From positions 1,348,842 to 1,412,841 of the forward strand of contig NZ_HE978634.1 of the NCBI RefSeq assembly GCF_000312045.1: a stretch of DNA of 64,000 bases, written 5' to 3'. The position numbers and the translations under genes are program-made. Shown piece after piece: positions 52,705 through 62,666 of the stretch. Every line of letters begins with the position of its first letter. Within the stretch, counting starts at the first letter, position 1. Source of the DNA: Noviherbaspirillum massiliense JC206 (lineage in GTDB: Bacteria > Pseudomonadota > Gammaproteobacteria > Burkholderiales > Burkholderiaceae_D). Below the pieces are notes generated by a model. That model was not told where the DNA came from. It was given only the letters and a program-made list of their open reading frames with translations, and ran no database searches.

Positions 52705-52924
52705 GCCCGCATTCTAACCCGCGAAGACGTGCCGCTACGCGGGCAGTAGTTGATGCCAATTAAGCTTTTTCCTCCGGCGCCTGGAGCAGCCTGCGAGGGA
52801 GGTTGAAATCACGCTTGATCCTGGCTCAGGCTGGACCTTGACCTTCTCACTCGGCAACGCCGCCCATCCTCTGGCGCTGCCATCCCGCGATGTCTCGACA
52901 GGATGAAACGGTGCCGCACGCCGG

Positions 52925-53140
52925 TCAGATGTTGTGGAGTACGCGTTGGGCCAGCACCTGTGCTTCCTCCAGGGCCTCATCGGCGGTATCGGAAACATCG
53001 AGCGCCCGGTGCATGATTTGTTCCTTGGAAGAATGCTCTTCATTGAACAGCAGGACAACGCCCTGGAATTTTCCACTTGCCAGTTCCTCCGCATGGGCTT
53101 CCGCCTTCCATGTTCCCTTGTGAAATGTAGGGACCTCCAT
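52925..53140 (-). CDS. Small conserved-type protein, 71 residues
   Basis: MEVPTFHKGTWKAEAHAEE begins a compact alpha/beta sequence, ending in a helix with DTADEALEEAQVLAQRVLHNI. GGAGG lies five bases before ATG 53140, a near-ideal ribosome site, which decides the start against the longer frame at 53182. Acidic, cytoplasmic, no membrane segment. Its type recurs at 57721-57966 (similar end: YPEAIEKAREVANTLIE), so both may be members of one small family. No function assigned. Confidence 0.7.
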   Translation of the reverse strand: MEVPTFHKGTWKAEAHAEELASGKFQGVVLLFNEEHSSKEQIMHRALDVSDTADEALEEAQVLAQRVLHNI

Positions 53141-53347
53141 ATTCACCTCCGGAAATGACGATCTAGATGGACGATGATGCACCTGTCATGGTTTGCTGAC
53201 CACAGTGTGTAAAAGCCAGTATTGTCCAAGGCCTTCCCGGCATCAAGGAAAGCCGATGGCATCAGCGGGAAGACGAGACTTGCCGGAGCGGACGATCACC
53301 GGCGTAGGCAAGGTGGGAAGAAAAATTCCGCGTGGCCCAGGCGGCAG

Positions 53348-54640
53348 TCATGAAACGAAGGTGTAAAACATGAAGAGCACCGACATGGCCATCAGTCCTG
53401 TCGCGAGCCAGCCGAGAAACCTGAGCCTGCGTGGAATGACGAATTTCCCCATGACTTTCGCATTCGAGGCCATCAGCATGGTGATGGCCATGATGGGGGT
53501 GGAGATGACGCCGTTGATTACGGCACTCCAGTACAGGGCCTTGACGGGATCCACCGTGGTCAGGCCAAGTGCCACCCCGCCGAGTGTCGCGAACGCAATG
53601 ATGGCGTAGAACTCTTTTGCCAGCCCCGGTTTCAGTTCCAGGCTGTTGCGCCACTTGAAGGTGCCGGCCATTGCATAGGCGGCCGACCCGGCGAGCACCG
53701 GCAGGCTCAGCAGGCCGGTGCCGATGATGCCGATGCTGAACAGGGCAAAGGCGAAGTTGCCGGCGATCGGACGCAGCGCCTCGGCTGCCTGGGCGGAAGT
53801 TTCAATTGAATGTGCGCCATGCGCATGCAGGGTTACCGCGGTGGTCAGCATGATGAAGCAGGCGACCAGGCTGGCAAAGCCCATGCCGATGTAGGTATCG
53901 ATCTGGATCCGGCTCAGTTGCGGCCTTGCCTGTTCCGGCGCCTTCTTGACCGGCCGTGCATGGGGATCGGCAATGAGGTGCTCCACTTCTTCCGAGGCTT
54001 GCCAGAAGAAGAGATAGGGGCTGATCGTGGTGCCGAGCACGGCGACCACAGTCGTGATGTACTCCGGCTTCCATGACAGTTGCGGCATGAAAAAGCCCTT
54101 CAGCACCTGCCCCCAGGGAATCGGGATGAACAGTGCGGTTGCGACATAAGCCAGGAGCGCCAGCGTCAGCCACTTGAGCACGCGCACGTAGCGCCGGTAG
54201 GGAATGAAGATCTGCAGGAGCAGGGAGAGCAGGCCGAAGCCCGCGGCATACCAGTGGCCGGGTCCGCCGATCAGGAGCTTGAGTGCATCGCCCATGGCCG
54301 ACAGGTCGGCGGCGATGTTGATGGTATTGGCGACGACCAGCATGAGCACTGCCGAATACAGCAGCCAGGCGGGATAGTGACGCCGCATGTTGGACGCCAG
54401 ACCGTGCCCGCTTACGCGGCCGATGCGTGCGCAGATGATCTGGATCGATACCATCAGCGGATAGGTGAGCAGCATGACCCAGAGGATGTTGAAGCCGAAC
54501 CGGGCGCCCGCCTGGCTGTAGGTGGCAATGCCGCTCGGGTCATCGTCGGCAGCACCCGTCACCAGTCCCGGTCCGAGCTTGGCCAGCCATGATTCCTGCT
54601 CGTAATCCAGTTTTTCTTCCGTGGATTGCAGTTGCTGCAT
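53348..54640 (-). CDS. Nramp-related metal transporter
   Basis: A 430-residue inner-membrane protein with eleven helices of the Nramp fold. The first helix carries TGAADDDPSGIATYSQAGA where Mn/Fe transporters have DPGN, so the metal-binding asparagine is replaced. The sixth-helix region FALFSIGIIGTGLLSLPVLAGSAAYA also lacks the usual methionine of the MPH motif. This pattern belongs to the divergent bacterial Nramp-related proteins, some of which move Mg2+, but specificity cannot be set from sequence. ATG 54640 is preceded by AAGG. It is 117 bases downstream of the HAD gene. Confidence 0.85.
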   Translation of the reverse strand: MQQLQSTEEKLDYEQESWLAKLGPGLVTGAADDDPSGIATYSQAGARFGFNILWVMLLTYPLMVSIQIICARIGRVSGHGLASNMRRHYPAWLLYSAVLMLVVANTINIAADLSAMGDALKLLIGGPGHWYAAGFGLLSLLLQIFIPYRRYVRVLKWLTLALLAYVATALFIPIPWGQVLKGFFMPQLSWKPEYITTVVAVLGTTISPYLFFWQASEEVEHLIADPHARPVKKAPEQARPQLSRIQIDTYIGMGFASLVACFIMLTTAVTLHAHGAHSIETSAQAAEALRPIAGNFAFALFSIGIIGTGLLSLPVLAGSAAYAMAGTFKWRNSLELKPGLAKEFYAIIAFATLGGVALGLTTVDPVKALYWSAVINGVISTPIMAITMLMASNAKVMGKFVIPRRLRFLGWLATGLMAMSVLFMFYTFVS

Positions 54641-54757
54641 GCGATCAAGCCTTCTGTTCTGATGTATGGATTGACAGGTCCAGTTGTAACACCGGCACTT
54701 CATGTGCCAATTGTGTGGCATCAATATTGCAGACTGGATGCGCTGCGCGAATCGGCC

Positions 54758-55186
54758 TCAGGCTTCGTTCTCGAAGCGCATGCGGAGCGCCTCTTCGCTC
54801 GCTGCGCCGAACCCTTGTTCTCCGTCGACCAGGACCAGATTCGGGCAATCCGGCGCGAAAAACCAGGAAGTGTCGTCGATGGCGGCCCATTCTTCATGTC
54901 GCCTGCCGTTCGCTTCGAGCCAGGCAAGAATTTCCTTTTCCCTGACATGTTCATGCAATGCGGAATCCAGGATAGGGGTGGCATCGATGATGCGTTCGGC
55001 GATGTCCGCAGAGAAAAAAGACTGCAGCTCCTCCAGTTCGTAGACTTCGCGCCAGGCGCTGGAGACAACGATCTTTACTTCCGGATGCTGCCGCATGAAG
55101 CGTTCGAAGCGCGGCACCAGCGTCAGCGGGCCGTCGGGACGGCTGAAAGGGTGGAGGACGCCATCGAAATCGAGGAAGAGGATCAT
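54758..55186 (-). CDS. Small HAD-type phosphatase-like protein
   Basis: A 142-residue single-domain protein. Motif I is FLDFDGVLHPF with Asp6 and Asp8, motif II is VVSSAWRE (serine), and the end has WAAIDDTSWFF as the acidic motif IV. The basic residue of motif III is not obvious. It belongs to the HAD-domain proteins related to bacterial RNA-repair domains (approximate recall). The reaction is unknown. It is upstream of the Nramp gene on the same strand. Confidence 0.78.
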   Translation of the reverse strand: MILFLDFDGVLHPFSRPDGPLTLVPRFERFMRQHPEVKIVVSSAWREVYELEELQSFFSADIAERIIDATPILDSALHEHVREKEILAWLEANGRRHEEWAAIDDTSWFFAPDCPNLVLVDGEQGFGAASEEALRMRFENEA

Positions 55187-55414
55187 GCTTCAGTGCCGTG
55201 GCAGCGAGGGATGAGCGGATTGCGGACGGGAAAAGCGATATCGGGGATAGTGCTCATCGCATTCTACTGCCTCCGGGATGCGGCGCACAAAAGCGCGGCA
55301 CGGGTCTGCATTATCTGCGTGCGGGCGCCAGTGCAAAATTTGAGAAGGCGCAAGATGCAAGCGCTGCAAAAGGAAAAACATGGCAGAAAATCCTGACTGC
55401 CCGAGGACATGACC

Positions 55415-55690
55415 ATGGGGATATTCATTGCGCGCGACATGCCGCCCGAGCATACATCGAATGGCACCGTGGCCTTCCATGCCTCCGTTGATGATCATAT
55501 GGTGACCTGTGAAGTCACCGACGAAGCCTTGCAGGATCACTTTGGCGCGCGTATGGATGACCCGGAGAGCCTGATCGAAGCTTTCCGGAAAGGCCGGCCG
55601 GACATTGAGCTTCTCGCCCTGATGAAACTGAATATCGACCCTTCCAGCCCCTGCCTGATCGCCACCGGCGATTTCAAGCCGGAGCACTGA
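55415..55690 (+). CDS. DUF1488-like small protein
   Basis: 91 residues: GIFIARDMPPEHTSNGTVAFHASVDDHMVTCEVTDEALQDHFGARMDD with a VTDEALQDHFGA segment typical of DUF1488, then an alpha-helical end. Cytoplasmic. ATG 55415 gives eight bases to GAGG; ATG 55409 is in frame with only three. Divergent from the HAD gene. Function unknown. Confidence 0.65.
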   Translation: MGIFIARDMPPEHTSNGTVAFHASVDDHMVTCEVTDEALQDHFGARMDDPESLIEAFRKGRPDIELLALMKLNIDPSSPCLIATGDFKPEH

Positions 55691-55863
55691 TGCTGACTGA
55701 CATCCTCCTTCCTCCATTTCCGCGCAGATGAATTCTGCGCTTCATCAATGCAATCTTTCCGGTTTGACTCCTTAATTGAAAGTAGCTGATCCAGACGTCG
55801 CAGAACGTCGTAAGGGAGCCTCGTTCACTTCGAATGTCGCAACTATTTACGATGGAGGAGACA

Positions 55864-57651
55864 ATGGAAAGTCAGGCAGGTAAGCCGGTGCTGCGTCCCG
55901 CGGTACCGGGTATGGTCATGCTGGCCGCAGGCGTTCTGCTGGCAGGATGCAGCGGTGGCGACGGCGACCGATCCTTTTCGTCATCGGCAACGTCGAATAC
56001 GGCGACCCAGGCCGCAACGCAGTGCGCGCAACTTTCGGGAAGGACGGTTCCGGCCTCGGCAATCGGCCTGCCGACCACCGGTGCAGTGGTGACCGGCGCG
56101 CAACTGGTGGCAGCTTCCGGTTCGGGCGCTTCCGCGATCGGGGAGCACTGCAAGCTGACGGGCGAGATCAAACCTGTCGATCAGACCGCGCCACCCATCC
56201 GCTTCGAACTCAATCTTCCGTCCAGCTGGAATGGCAAGGTGGTCATGTTCGGCGGCGGCGGCTACGACGGTTCCATCCCGTCGACCACCACGACCACGGC
56301 CAACAATGTCACGACTTCCATCCCCGCCAATGTGCCGGCCGGCCCGACGGACCAGCTGAAGCCGCTTGGCCGTGGATATGCGACGTTTTCCAGCGATTCG
56401 GGACACCGCGCCGGCACTCTCGGCAGCCGCGACGGTTCCTTCGGCGTGAATGAAGAGGCCCTGCGGAATTTCGCCGGCGACGCCCTGAAGAAGACCCGCG
56501 ATACCGCAATCTTCCTGCTGAATGCACGCTATGGCGTGAGCAAGCCGCAGAAGGCCTACTTCGCCGGCGGCTCCACGGGCGGGCGCGAGGCGCTGGCGGT
56601 GGTGCAGAGATGGCCGGAGGACTGGGACGGCGCGATCGTGCTCTATCCGGCATGGAATGCTGCCAGCCTGGACCTGCAGTTCGGCCGCATTACGCGGGCG
56701 TTCGCCCAGCCCGACGCGTATCCGAACCAGGCCAAGCGCAAGATCCTATTCGATGCCGCTCTCGAAGCCTGCGACGGGCTCGACGGCGCAAGGGATGGCG
56801 TGGTCAGCAATATCGCAGGCTGCAATGCCACGTTCGATCCGGCTACCGCGACCCTGCGCGGCGCGCCGCTGCGCTGTCCGGATGGCGGCGAAGGCGGCGA
56901 TACCTGCCTGTCCGATGCGCAGATCAATGCGCTCAAGGTGTTCAATACGCCGATCAACTTCAACTATCCCTTGGCCAGCGGCGAAACCCAGTATCCGGGC
57001 TTCAATGTCTGGGGCAGCGACCTGGGCATGGCCGGCACCAATCCGCTGCAGGCAACCGTGACCACCCTCGCGCTCGGCACCTCCCAGCCGGCCAATCCGA
57101 TGCCAGCCACCGCGCCCTATGGCAGCACCTTCTGGGACCAGTGGGTGAAATATTTCGTGACCCGCGACCCGAACTTCAACTCCCTCACGCTGGACCCGGA
57201 GAACCCTGGAACGTGGCAAAGCCGGATCAGCGAGCTCACCGGCATCCAGGATGTGAACAAGACCGATCTGTCTGCGTTCCGGACCAAGGGCGGCAAGATC
57301 CTGATGGCGCATGGCACGGCCGATGTGCTGGTCAGCACCCGCGCAACCGAGCAATACTATGAGCGGCTGAAGAGCACGATGGGAGCGGATGCGGTGAACA
57401 GTTTTGTTCGCTATTACGAAATCCCGGGCTATGGCCATTCGACGAGCACGGTATTCAATGCGGCATGGGATTCGCTGACCGCGCTGGAAAACTGGGTAGA
57501 GAAGGGCGTCCCCCCGACCAACCAGGTGGTGGCCGACATCACCGGCGTTCCCGGCCGTACCCGGCCCCTGTGCGAGTATCCGGGCTGGCCGCAATACAAG
57601 GGCAGCGGCGACATCAATCTGGCAGCCAATTATTCCTGCATAACGCAATGA
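55864..57651 (+). CDS. Tannase / feruloyl esterase family lipoprotein
   Basis: A 595-residue lipoprotein (lipobox LLAGC, Cys29) with the tannase/feruloyl esterase alpha/beta-hydrolase domain. The nucleophile is Ser237 in YFAGGSTGGREAL, the acid Asp lies in MAHGTADVLVS, and the base His in IPGYGHSTS. Four cysteines around EACDGLDGARDGVVSNIAGC follow the usual disulfide pattern near the metal-binding loop (DGLDGARDG). It would hydrolyse aromatic esters outside the cytoplasm. ATG 55864 has GGAGGAG four bases upstream and is preferred over ATG 55834 or 55852. Located outside the locus proper. Confidence 0.9.
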   Translation: MESQAGKPVLRPAVPGMVMLAAGVLLAGCSGGDGDRSFSSSATSNTATQAATQCAQLSGRTVPASAIGLPTTGAVVTGAQLVAASGSGASAIGEHCKLTGEIKPVDQTAPPIRFELNLPSSWNGKVVMFGGGGYDGSIPSTTTTTANNVTTSIPANVPAGPTDQLKPLGRGYATFSSDSGHRAGTLGSRDGSFGVNEEALRNFAGDALKKTRDTAIFLLNARYGVSKPQKAYFAGGSTGGREALAVVQRWPEDWDGAIVLYPAWNAASLDLQFGRITRAFAQPDAYPNQAKRKILFDAALEACDGLDGARDGVVSNIAGCNATFDPATATLRGAPLRCPDGGEGGDTCLSDAQINALKVFNTPINFNYPLASGETQYPGFNVWGSDLGMAGTNPLQATVTTLALGTSQPANPMPATAPYGSTFWDQWVKYFVTRDPNFNSLTLDPENPGTWQSRISELTGIQDVNKTDLSAFRTKGGKILMAHGTADVLVSTRATEQYYERLKSTMGADAVNSFVRYYEIPGYGHSTSTVFNAAWDSLTALENWVEKGVPPTNQVVADITGVPGRTRPLCEYPGWPQYKGSGDINLAANYSCITQ

Positions 57652-57671
57652 GGCAGTAAGGCGGCAGCATC

Positions 57672-57709
57672 ACCTGCAGGGCGCACTATGAACGGCGCGC
57701 CCTGCAGGT
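57672..57709. terminator. Perfect 13-bp inverted repeat between convergent genes
   Basis: ACCTGCAGGGCGC (57672-57684) and GCGCCCTGCAGGT (57697-57709) with a 12-base loop, centred in the 69-base gap between the esterase and the small minus-strand gene. It would serve both directions; no T-run on either side. Confidence 0.6.
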
Positions 57710-57720
57710 TCGAAGGGGAG

Positions 57721-57966
57721 TCAGGACAGGTGCTCGATGCGGCCTGATTCAATCAGGGTATTGGCCACTTCCCGCGCTTTTTCGATGGCTTCGGGATAGG
57801 TGGAAAACGTTTCTTCGCACGCGCGGTAGCCATGGAGCACGCACTTGAAGGCCTTGCTCTCCTCGTCGAAGCGCAGCGCCGTCAGGTAAGGCCGCCATCC
57901 GCCGCCGCCCGATATCTCCTCCGCGGTCAGGTCCAGCTGGTAGTTTCCGATGGTTTCCGTAGCCAT
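57721..57966 (-). CDS. Small protein, uncharacterised, 81 residues
   Basis: Starts MATETIGNYQLDLTAEEISGGGGWRP; C-terminal helix with STYPEAIEKAREVANTLIESGRIEHL. GGAGG lies seven bases before ATG 57966, which decides the start. Cytoplasmic. It shares style and terminal helix with the gene at 52925-53140. No family known to me. Confidence 0.68.
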   Translation of the reverse strand: MATETIGNYQLDLTAEEISGGGGWRPYLTALRFDEESKAFKCVLHGYRACEETFSTYPEAIEKAREVANTLIESGRIEHLS

Positions 57967-58114
57967 TGTGATTCCTCCATGTCATTCTTCAGCGAAGCGG
58001 TGCACAGGCCTGCCGCGCTGCGGCCGGTCGTGAGTTGTGGGTTCGGGGGAAGCTTGTCGACTGGGCGGCGAAAGCGCCGATTTCAAGCGGGCACGAATTG
58101 CTGGCGAAAAATGC

Positions 58115-58393
58115 TCATTCCTTGAGAAATTTTTTCACGCCATTTTTTTTCAGTACCTCACCCCAGGTTTCGATATGGTAGACCTCGCCGACCTTGTGAA
58201 TGTTGACGCCGTACTGTTCGCGCAGCTTGAAAATATCGTTTTCGATGGTGTCCTTGTCCTGGCCAGTCAGGTCCGCGATGGCGGAGAGGGTGGGGCGCTC
58301 CAGCAGATCCACTGCGGACAGCAGCACGAACAGATGCCGCGCGTCTCCGTCGGGATACTGGGGCACGCCAAACTGGTTTCTCTGGACAGTCAT
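58115..58393 (-). CDS. Small winged-helix-like protein, 92 residues
   Basis: MTVQRNQFGVPQYPDGDARHLF, then LLSAVDLLERPTLSAIADLTGQDKDTIENDIFKLREQYGVNIHKVGEVYHIETW, which reads as helix-turn-helix plus wing. GGAG lies seven bases before ATG 58393. It may be a regulator for neighbouring small genes or bind a partner protein. No firm family. Confidence 0.68.
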   Translation of the reverse strand: MTVQRNQFGVPQYPDGDARHLFVLLSAVDLLERPTLSAIADLTGQDKDTIENDIFKLREQYGVNIHKVGEVYHIETWGEVLKKNGVKKFLKE

Positions 58394-58507
58394 GCGATGG
58401 CTCCTTTCCAATGTGATGCATGAATTGGGAGGAAATGCGCTTCAGTTAGCAACCTTCACGCCAAAGCGGGAAGCTTGCAGCCATCGCGGCTGGGGCTGGT
58501 GGGGATA

Positions 58508-59149
58508 TCAGTCGTCTTCGCCCGCTCCGCCGAAGACCTTGCCGACCCAGCTCGGCTTGCCCGAGTTGCGTATCTGCATCTTGAATGCCTGGATCTTTTC
58601 CTTTGCCACCGCGCGCTCGATGACGTTCATGCTGACCAGGATGGCGATCGCACCTTCCGCCCGGCCGAGCGCCCGATCCGCATCCAGGTGGTCCAGCGAT
58701 TTCGTCGTGCGTTCCGCCAGTTCGCGGTAGGCTTCATGCAGGGCGCCGTAGGCACGGTTGGTCACGACCACTTGCGACAGGTCGGCGATCTCCTTCGGAT
58801 TGCGCAGGTAATAGGCAAAGAGTTCCTGCAGGCGCCTGGCCTGGTGCTGCGACAGCTTCAGGTCTGCAGCAAGCGACTCCGCGAGCATGGCAGCCGATTC
58901 GGGCGCGCCCTGTTTTGCGAGATGCGCGAGTGCAAAGCCGTTGGGTTGCAAACCGATGACCAGCTTCTCGATTGCATTGATGGCCCTTACATCCTCATGC
59001 GGCGTTTCCCGCTCGGCGATACCGGATGTGAGCCGGCTTGTCAGCCATTGCTCGAAAGCAGGCTGAGGGGAGGCCGACGAAGCCTGTTTGTATTCTTCCT
59101 GCAGATACTGATAGTCACGATCGTTTAACGTGATTTGAATTACTGGCAT
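58508..59149 (-). CDS. Hypothetical protein, 213 residues
   Basis: MPVIQITLNDRDYQYLQEEYKQAS begins a fully helical acidic protein without membrane segments (long helices around 60-190, e.g. ADLKLSQHQARRLQELFAYYLRN, DADRALGRAEGAIAILVSMNVIERAVAKEKIQAF). No catalytic motif. ATG 59149 is preceded by GGAAAA. I do not recognise it. The reading frame is long and clean and the start is sensible, so it is probably real. Confidence 0.65.
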   Translation of the reverse strand: MPVIQITLNDRDYQYLQEEYKQASSASPQPAFEQWLTSRLTSGIAERETPHEDVRAINAIEKLVIGLQPNGFALAHLAKQGAPESAAMLAESLAADLKLSQHQARRLQELFAYYLRNPKEIADLSQVVVTNRAYGALHEAYRELAERTTKSLDHLDADRALGRAEGAIAILVSMNVIERAVAKEKIQAFKMQIRNSGKPSWVGKVFGGAGEDD

Positions 59150-59554
59150 GTTCGGTTTTCCTGTCCGGAACGCTGGCATCTACTCGCTACGTGGCAATGC
59201 AGGGGAATGGTGGCGCCGCATTCTCCTTGAGCGGGCAGCGCCTTCGTCGCGACCGCGCGATGTTCAAGCACCCGCCGGGATCGCTCGCTCCGGTATTGAA
59301 GAAATTGCATTTTCCTGCGCTTTTTTCGGCGCAATTTTCGATCCCGTATTTTAAAACGTATTTCCCCGGTCCATTCCTCGCCGAAACACAATAAATGCAA
59401 GAAATGAGGCTGCCAGTGGATGAGCAAAAATGCGCAGGCGAACGGTAAAAATTTCAGCAGCGAAGCGTTCCATCGCAATGCTGCACTTTTGGCAATCCTG
59501 TTCTGGCGTGCGGGCACGTTTTTCGCTGGCAGTAGGGAAGAAAGGAGCGGCAGG
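59150..59554 (+). other. Divergent intergenic region
   Basis: 405 bases between the hypothetical protein and the SDR gene. It has an AT-rich stretch (about 59325-59400) fit for promoters in both directions. Open frames here lack ribosome sites; no repeats were seen. Confidence 0.5.
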
Positions 59555-60565
59555 ATGAAAATTCGATTAAAGAAAATTCCGGAACAGGTGATCGTGATCA
59601 CCGGCGCCACCAGCGGGGTGGGCCTGACCACGGCGCGCCTGGCCGCGCGCCGCGGCGCAAAGCTGGTGCTGGCGGCACGCAACGAGGATGCGCTGAAACA
59701 GGTTACGCAGGAATTGACGAAGAAGGGGAACGAAGTCGCCTATGTCGTTGCCGATGTCGGCAAGGAGGAAGATGTGCGCAGGATCGCGCAAACCGCCGTG
59801 GAACGTTTCGGCGGCTTCGATACGTGGGTAAACAATGCCGGCATTTCGATTTTCGGACGCAACGAGGATGTATCCCTGGAAGACCAGCGGCGGCTGTTCC
59901 AGACCAATTTCTGGGGCGTGGTGCATGGCTCGCTGGTCGCGGTCGAACACCTGAAGCAGCGCGGCGGCGCCTTGATCAACCTGGGAAGCGAAGTATCCGA
60001 TTGCGGGCTGCCGCTGCAGGGCATCTATTCCGCATCCAAGCATGCGGTCAAGGGCTTCACCGATGCGCTGCGGATGGAATTGGAGGAGGAGAATGCGCCG
60101 GTGGCGGTGACACTGGTCAAGCCCGCGGCGATGGATACCATGTTTCTCCAGCATGCAAAGAACTACATGGCAGTCGAACCGAAGCTGCCGCCGCCGATTT
60201 ATGCGCCTGAGGTTGCAGCCGATGCCATTCTGCACGCGGCGGAACATCCCACACGCGACGTGTTCGCTGGCGCTGCTGCGAAGCTGGTAGCTTCCGGCGC
60301 GCATTACATGCCGAAGGTATTGGATGGCTACATGAAGCGCTTTGTTTTCGGGCAGCAGCAATCCGACACGCCGGCGCGCGATCGCGGCGAGCACAGCCTG
60401 TACGAGCCGCGGTCCGGTCTGCTGGAGCGGCAGGGCTACCCCGGACATGTATTCGAGTCCAGCATCTATACCCGGGCAGCGCTGCATCCCAGGACTACTC
60501 TTGCTCTGGCACTGGGCGCGGGCTTCGCGCTCGCCGCCCTGTGGCGCCGGCGGCAGAGCGCATAA
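59555..60565 (+). CDS. Short-chain dehydrogenase/reductase with C-terminal membrane anchor
   Basis: A 336-residue SDR. TGATSGVG at 16-23 binds NAD(P), NNAG near 93-96, catalytic Ser145, Tyr158 and Lys162 (YSASK). A C-terminal segment of about 20 hydrophobic residues (LALALGAGFALAALW) ending in RRR is predicted to tether it to the inner membrane. ATG 59555 has AGGAG about eight bases upstream; the longer start at 59420 is not supported. Substrate unknown. Confidence 0.88.
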   Translation: MKIRLKKIPEQVIVITGATSGVGLTTARLAARRGAKLVLAARNEDALKQVTQELTKKGNEVAYVVADVGKEEDVRRIAQTAVERFGGFDTWVNNAGISIFGRNEDVSLEDQRRLFQTNFWGVVHGSLVAVEHLKQRGGALINLGSEVSDCGLPLQGIYSASKHAVKGFTDALRMELEEENAPVAVTLVKPAAMDTMFLQHAKNYMAVEPKLPPPIYAPEVAADAILHAAEHPTRDVFAGAAAKLVASGAHYMPKVLDGYMKRFVFGQQQSDTPARDRGEHSLYEPRSGLLERQGYPGHVFESSIYTRAALHPRTTLALALGAGFALAALWRRRQSA

Positions 60566-60645
60566 GCCAGGGGCGGAAGGATTTTCATGCCGGACCGCCC
60601 GGTGCGGCAGCAACCATCCCTATTCAACATTCAGAAAGACATATC

Positions 60646-61038
60646 ATGGCAAATCTGACCCAAGAGCAGCTCAATCATCTCGAACAATTACTGACCGAGC
60701 GTGAACAGGCATTGCGCACCGACCTCAACCGCGAATCGGACGTGAAGGACAGTTTCGTCGAAGTCGCGACCGAAATCCCCGACCCTGGCGATGCCTCGTT
60801 CGCGAACCTGTCGATCGATCTCGGCAATGCGGCCATCACCCGGGACGTGGCGGAACTGCGCGCCATTGACGGAGCACGTGCACGCATGGCCAACGGCACC
60901 TACGGCAACTGCGTCAATTGCGAAGCCGAAATCCCCTACGAGCGCCTTGAAGCCCAGCCGACCGCCGAGCGGTGCGCGCCCTGCCAGGAAGCCTATGAAA
61001 AAACCCATACCGACGGACACAGGGGAGCCAGCATCTAG
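60646..61038 (+). CDS. DksA/TraR-family zinc-finger protein
   Basis: A 130-residue protein. N-terminal coiled coil (TQEQLNHLEQLLTEREQALRTDLNRES) and a four-cysteine zinc finger, Cys89, Cys92, Cys110 and Cys113, with the helix PYERLEAQPTAERC between. It lacks the classical DxxDxA tip of DksA, so it is rather a DksA-like regulator of RNA polymerase or a stress protein. ATG 60646 has only a weak AGAAAG upstream. Confidence 0.85.
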   Translation: MANLTQEQLNHLEQLLTEREQALRTDLNRESDVKDSFVEVATEIPDPGDASFANLSIDLGNAAITRDVAELRAIDGARARMANGTYGNCVNCEAEIPYERLEAQPTAERCAPCQEAYEKTHTDGHRGASI

Positions 61039-61202
61039 CCGGCTGGGGCAGTCCATGCTCGGAGCGGCTCGATGGGGATGGCGCGGCAGTATAGAATCAC
61101 GGGTGCCGCGACCGCGGGGCCTGGCTACAGATCCATGAGCCCCTAAATGGAACGGCGCAGCACCTGCACTCTGCAGGCAAGCAATCATTCCGAATCAGCT
61201 GA

Positions 61203-62240
<1,038 letters not shown>

Positions 62241-62291
62241 TCGCCGGCCGCCGGCGGCCGGTGCTGCGCTCTCCGCAGGGCGGAATGGAGC

Positions 62292-62666
62292 ATGGACGCG
62301 ATGAAGGACGCGACGACACCGATCCTGCTGATTGCCCTCGGCACCGTCTGGCTGCTGGACAGCCTCGACTGGCTGCCGGATGTGCGCTGGCTGTGGATCA
62401 TCGGGCTGGCCGGCTCCGGCATCGCGATCCTCTTGATCGACCGGATCACCAAGTCCTCGGTGGTGGCCGGTCCCATGCTGATCCTGGCCGGCATGCTGTC
62501 CTACGGCCGCCAGTTTCACGCTCTCGGCTGGCGGTTCATCATCCCCGTCATGCTGATCGCCTACGGCGTGCTGATGCTGGTGGCGCGCTCGCCGTCGATT
62601 CCCGAATCCCGCAATTTGCGCCGCGGCATCCAGCGCCGCGAACACGATGGGAATGGCCATGGTTGA
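62292..62666 (+). CDS. Small membrane protein with LiaI/LiaF-like helices
   Basis: 124 residues with four hydrophobic segments: TPILLIALGTVWLLDSL, LWIIGLAGSGIAILLID, VVAGPMLILAGMLSYG and FIIPVMLIAYGVLMLVA, then a basic tail. It resembles the transmembrane part of LiaF/DUF5668-type proteins. ATG 62301 is an alternative start. Upstream of and overlapping the DUF4126 gene. Confidence 0.75.
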   Translation: MDAMKDATTPILLIALGTVWLLDSLDWLPDVRWLWIIGLAGSGIAILLIDRITKSSVVAGPMLILAGMLSYGRQFHALGWRFIIPVMLIAYGVLMLVARSPSIPESRNLRRGIQRREHDGNGHG

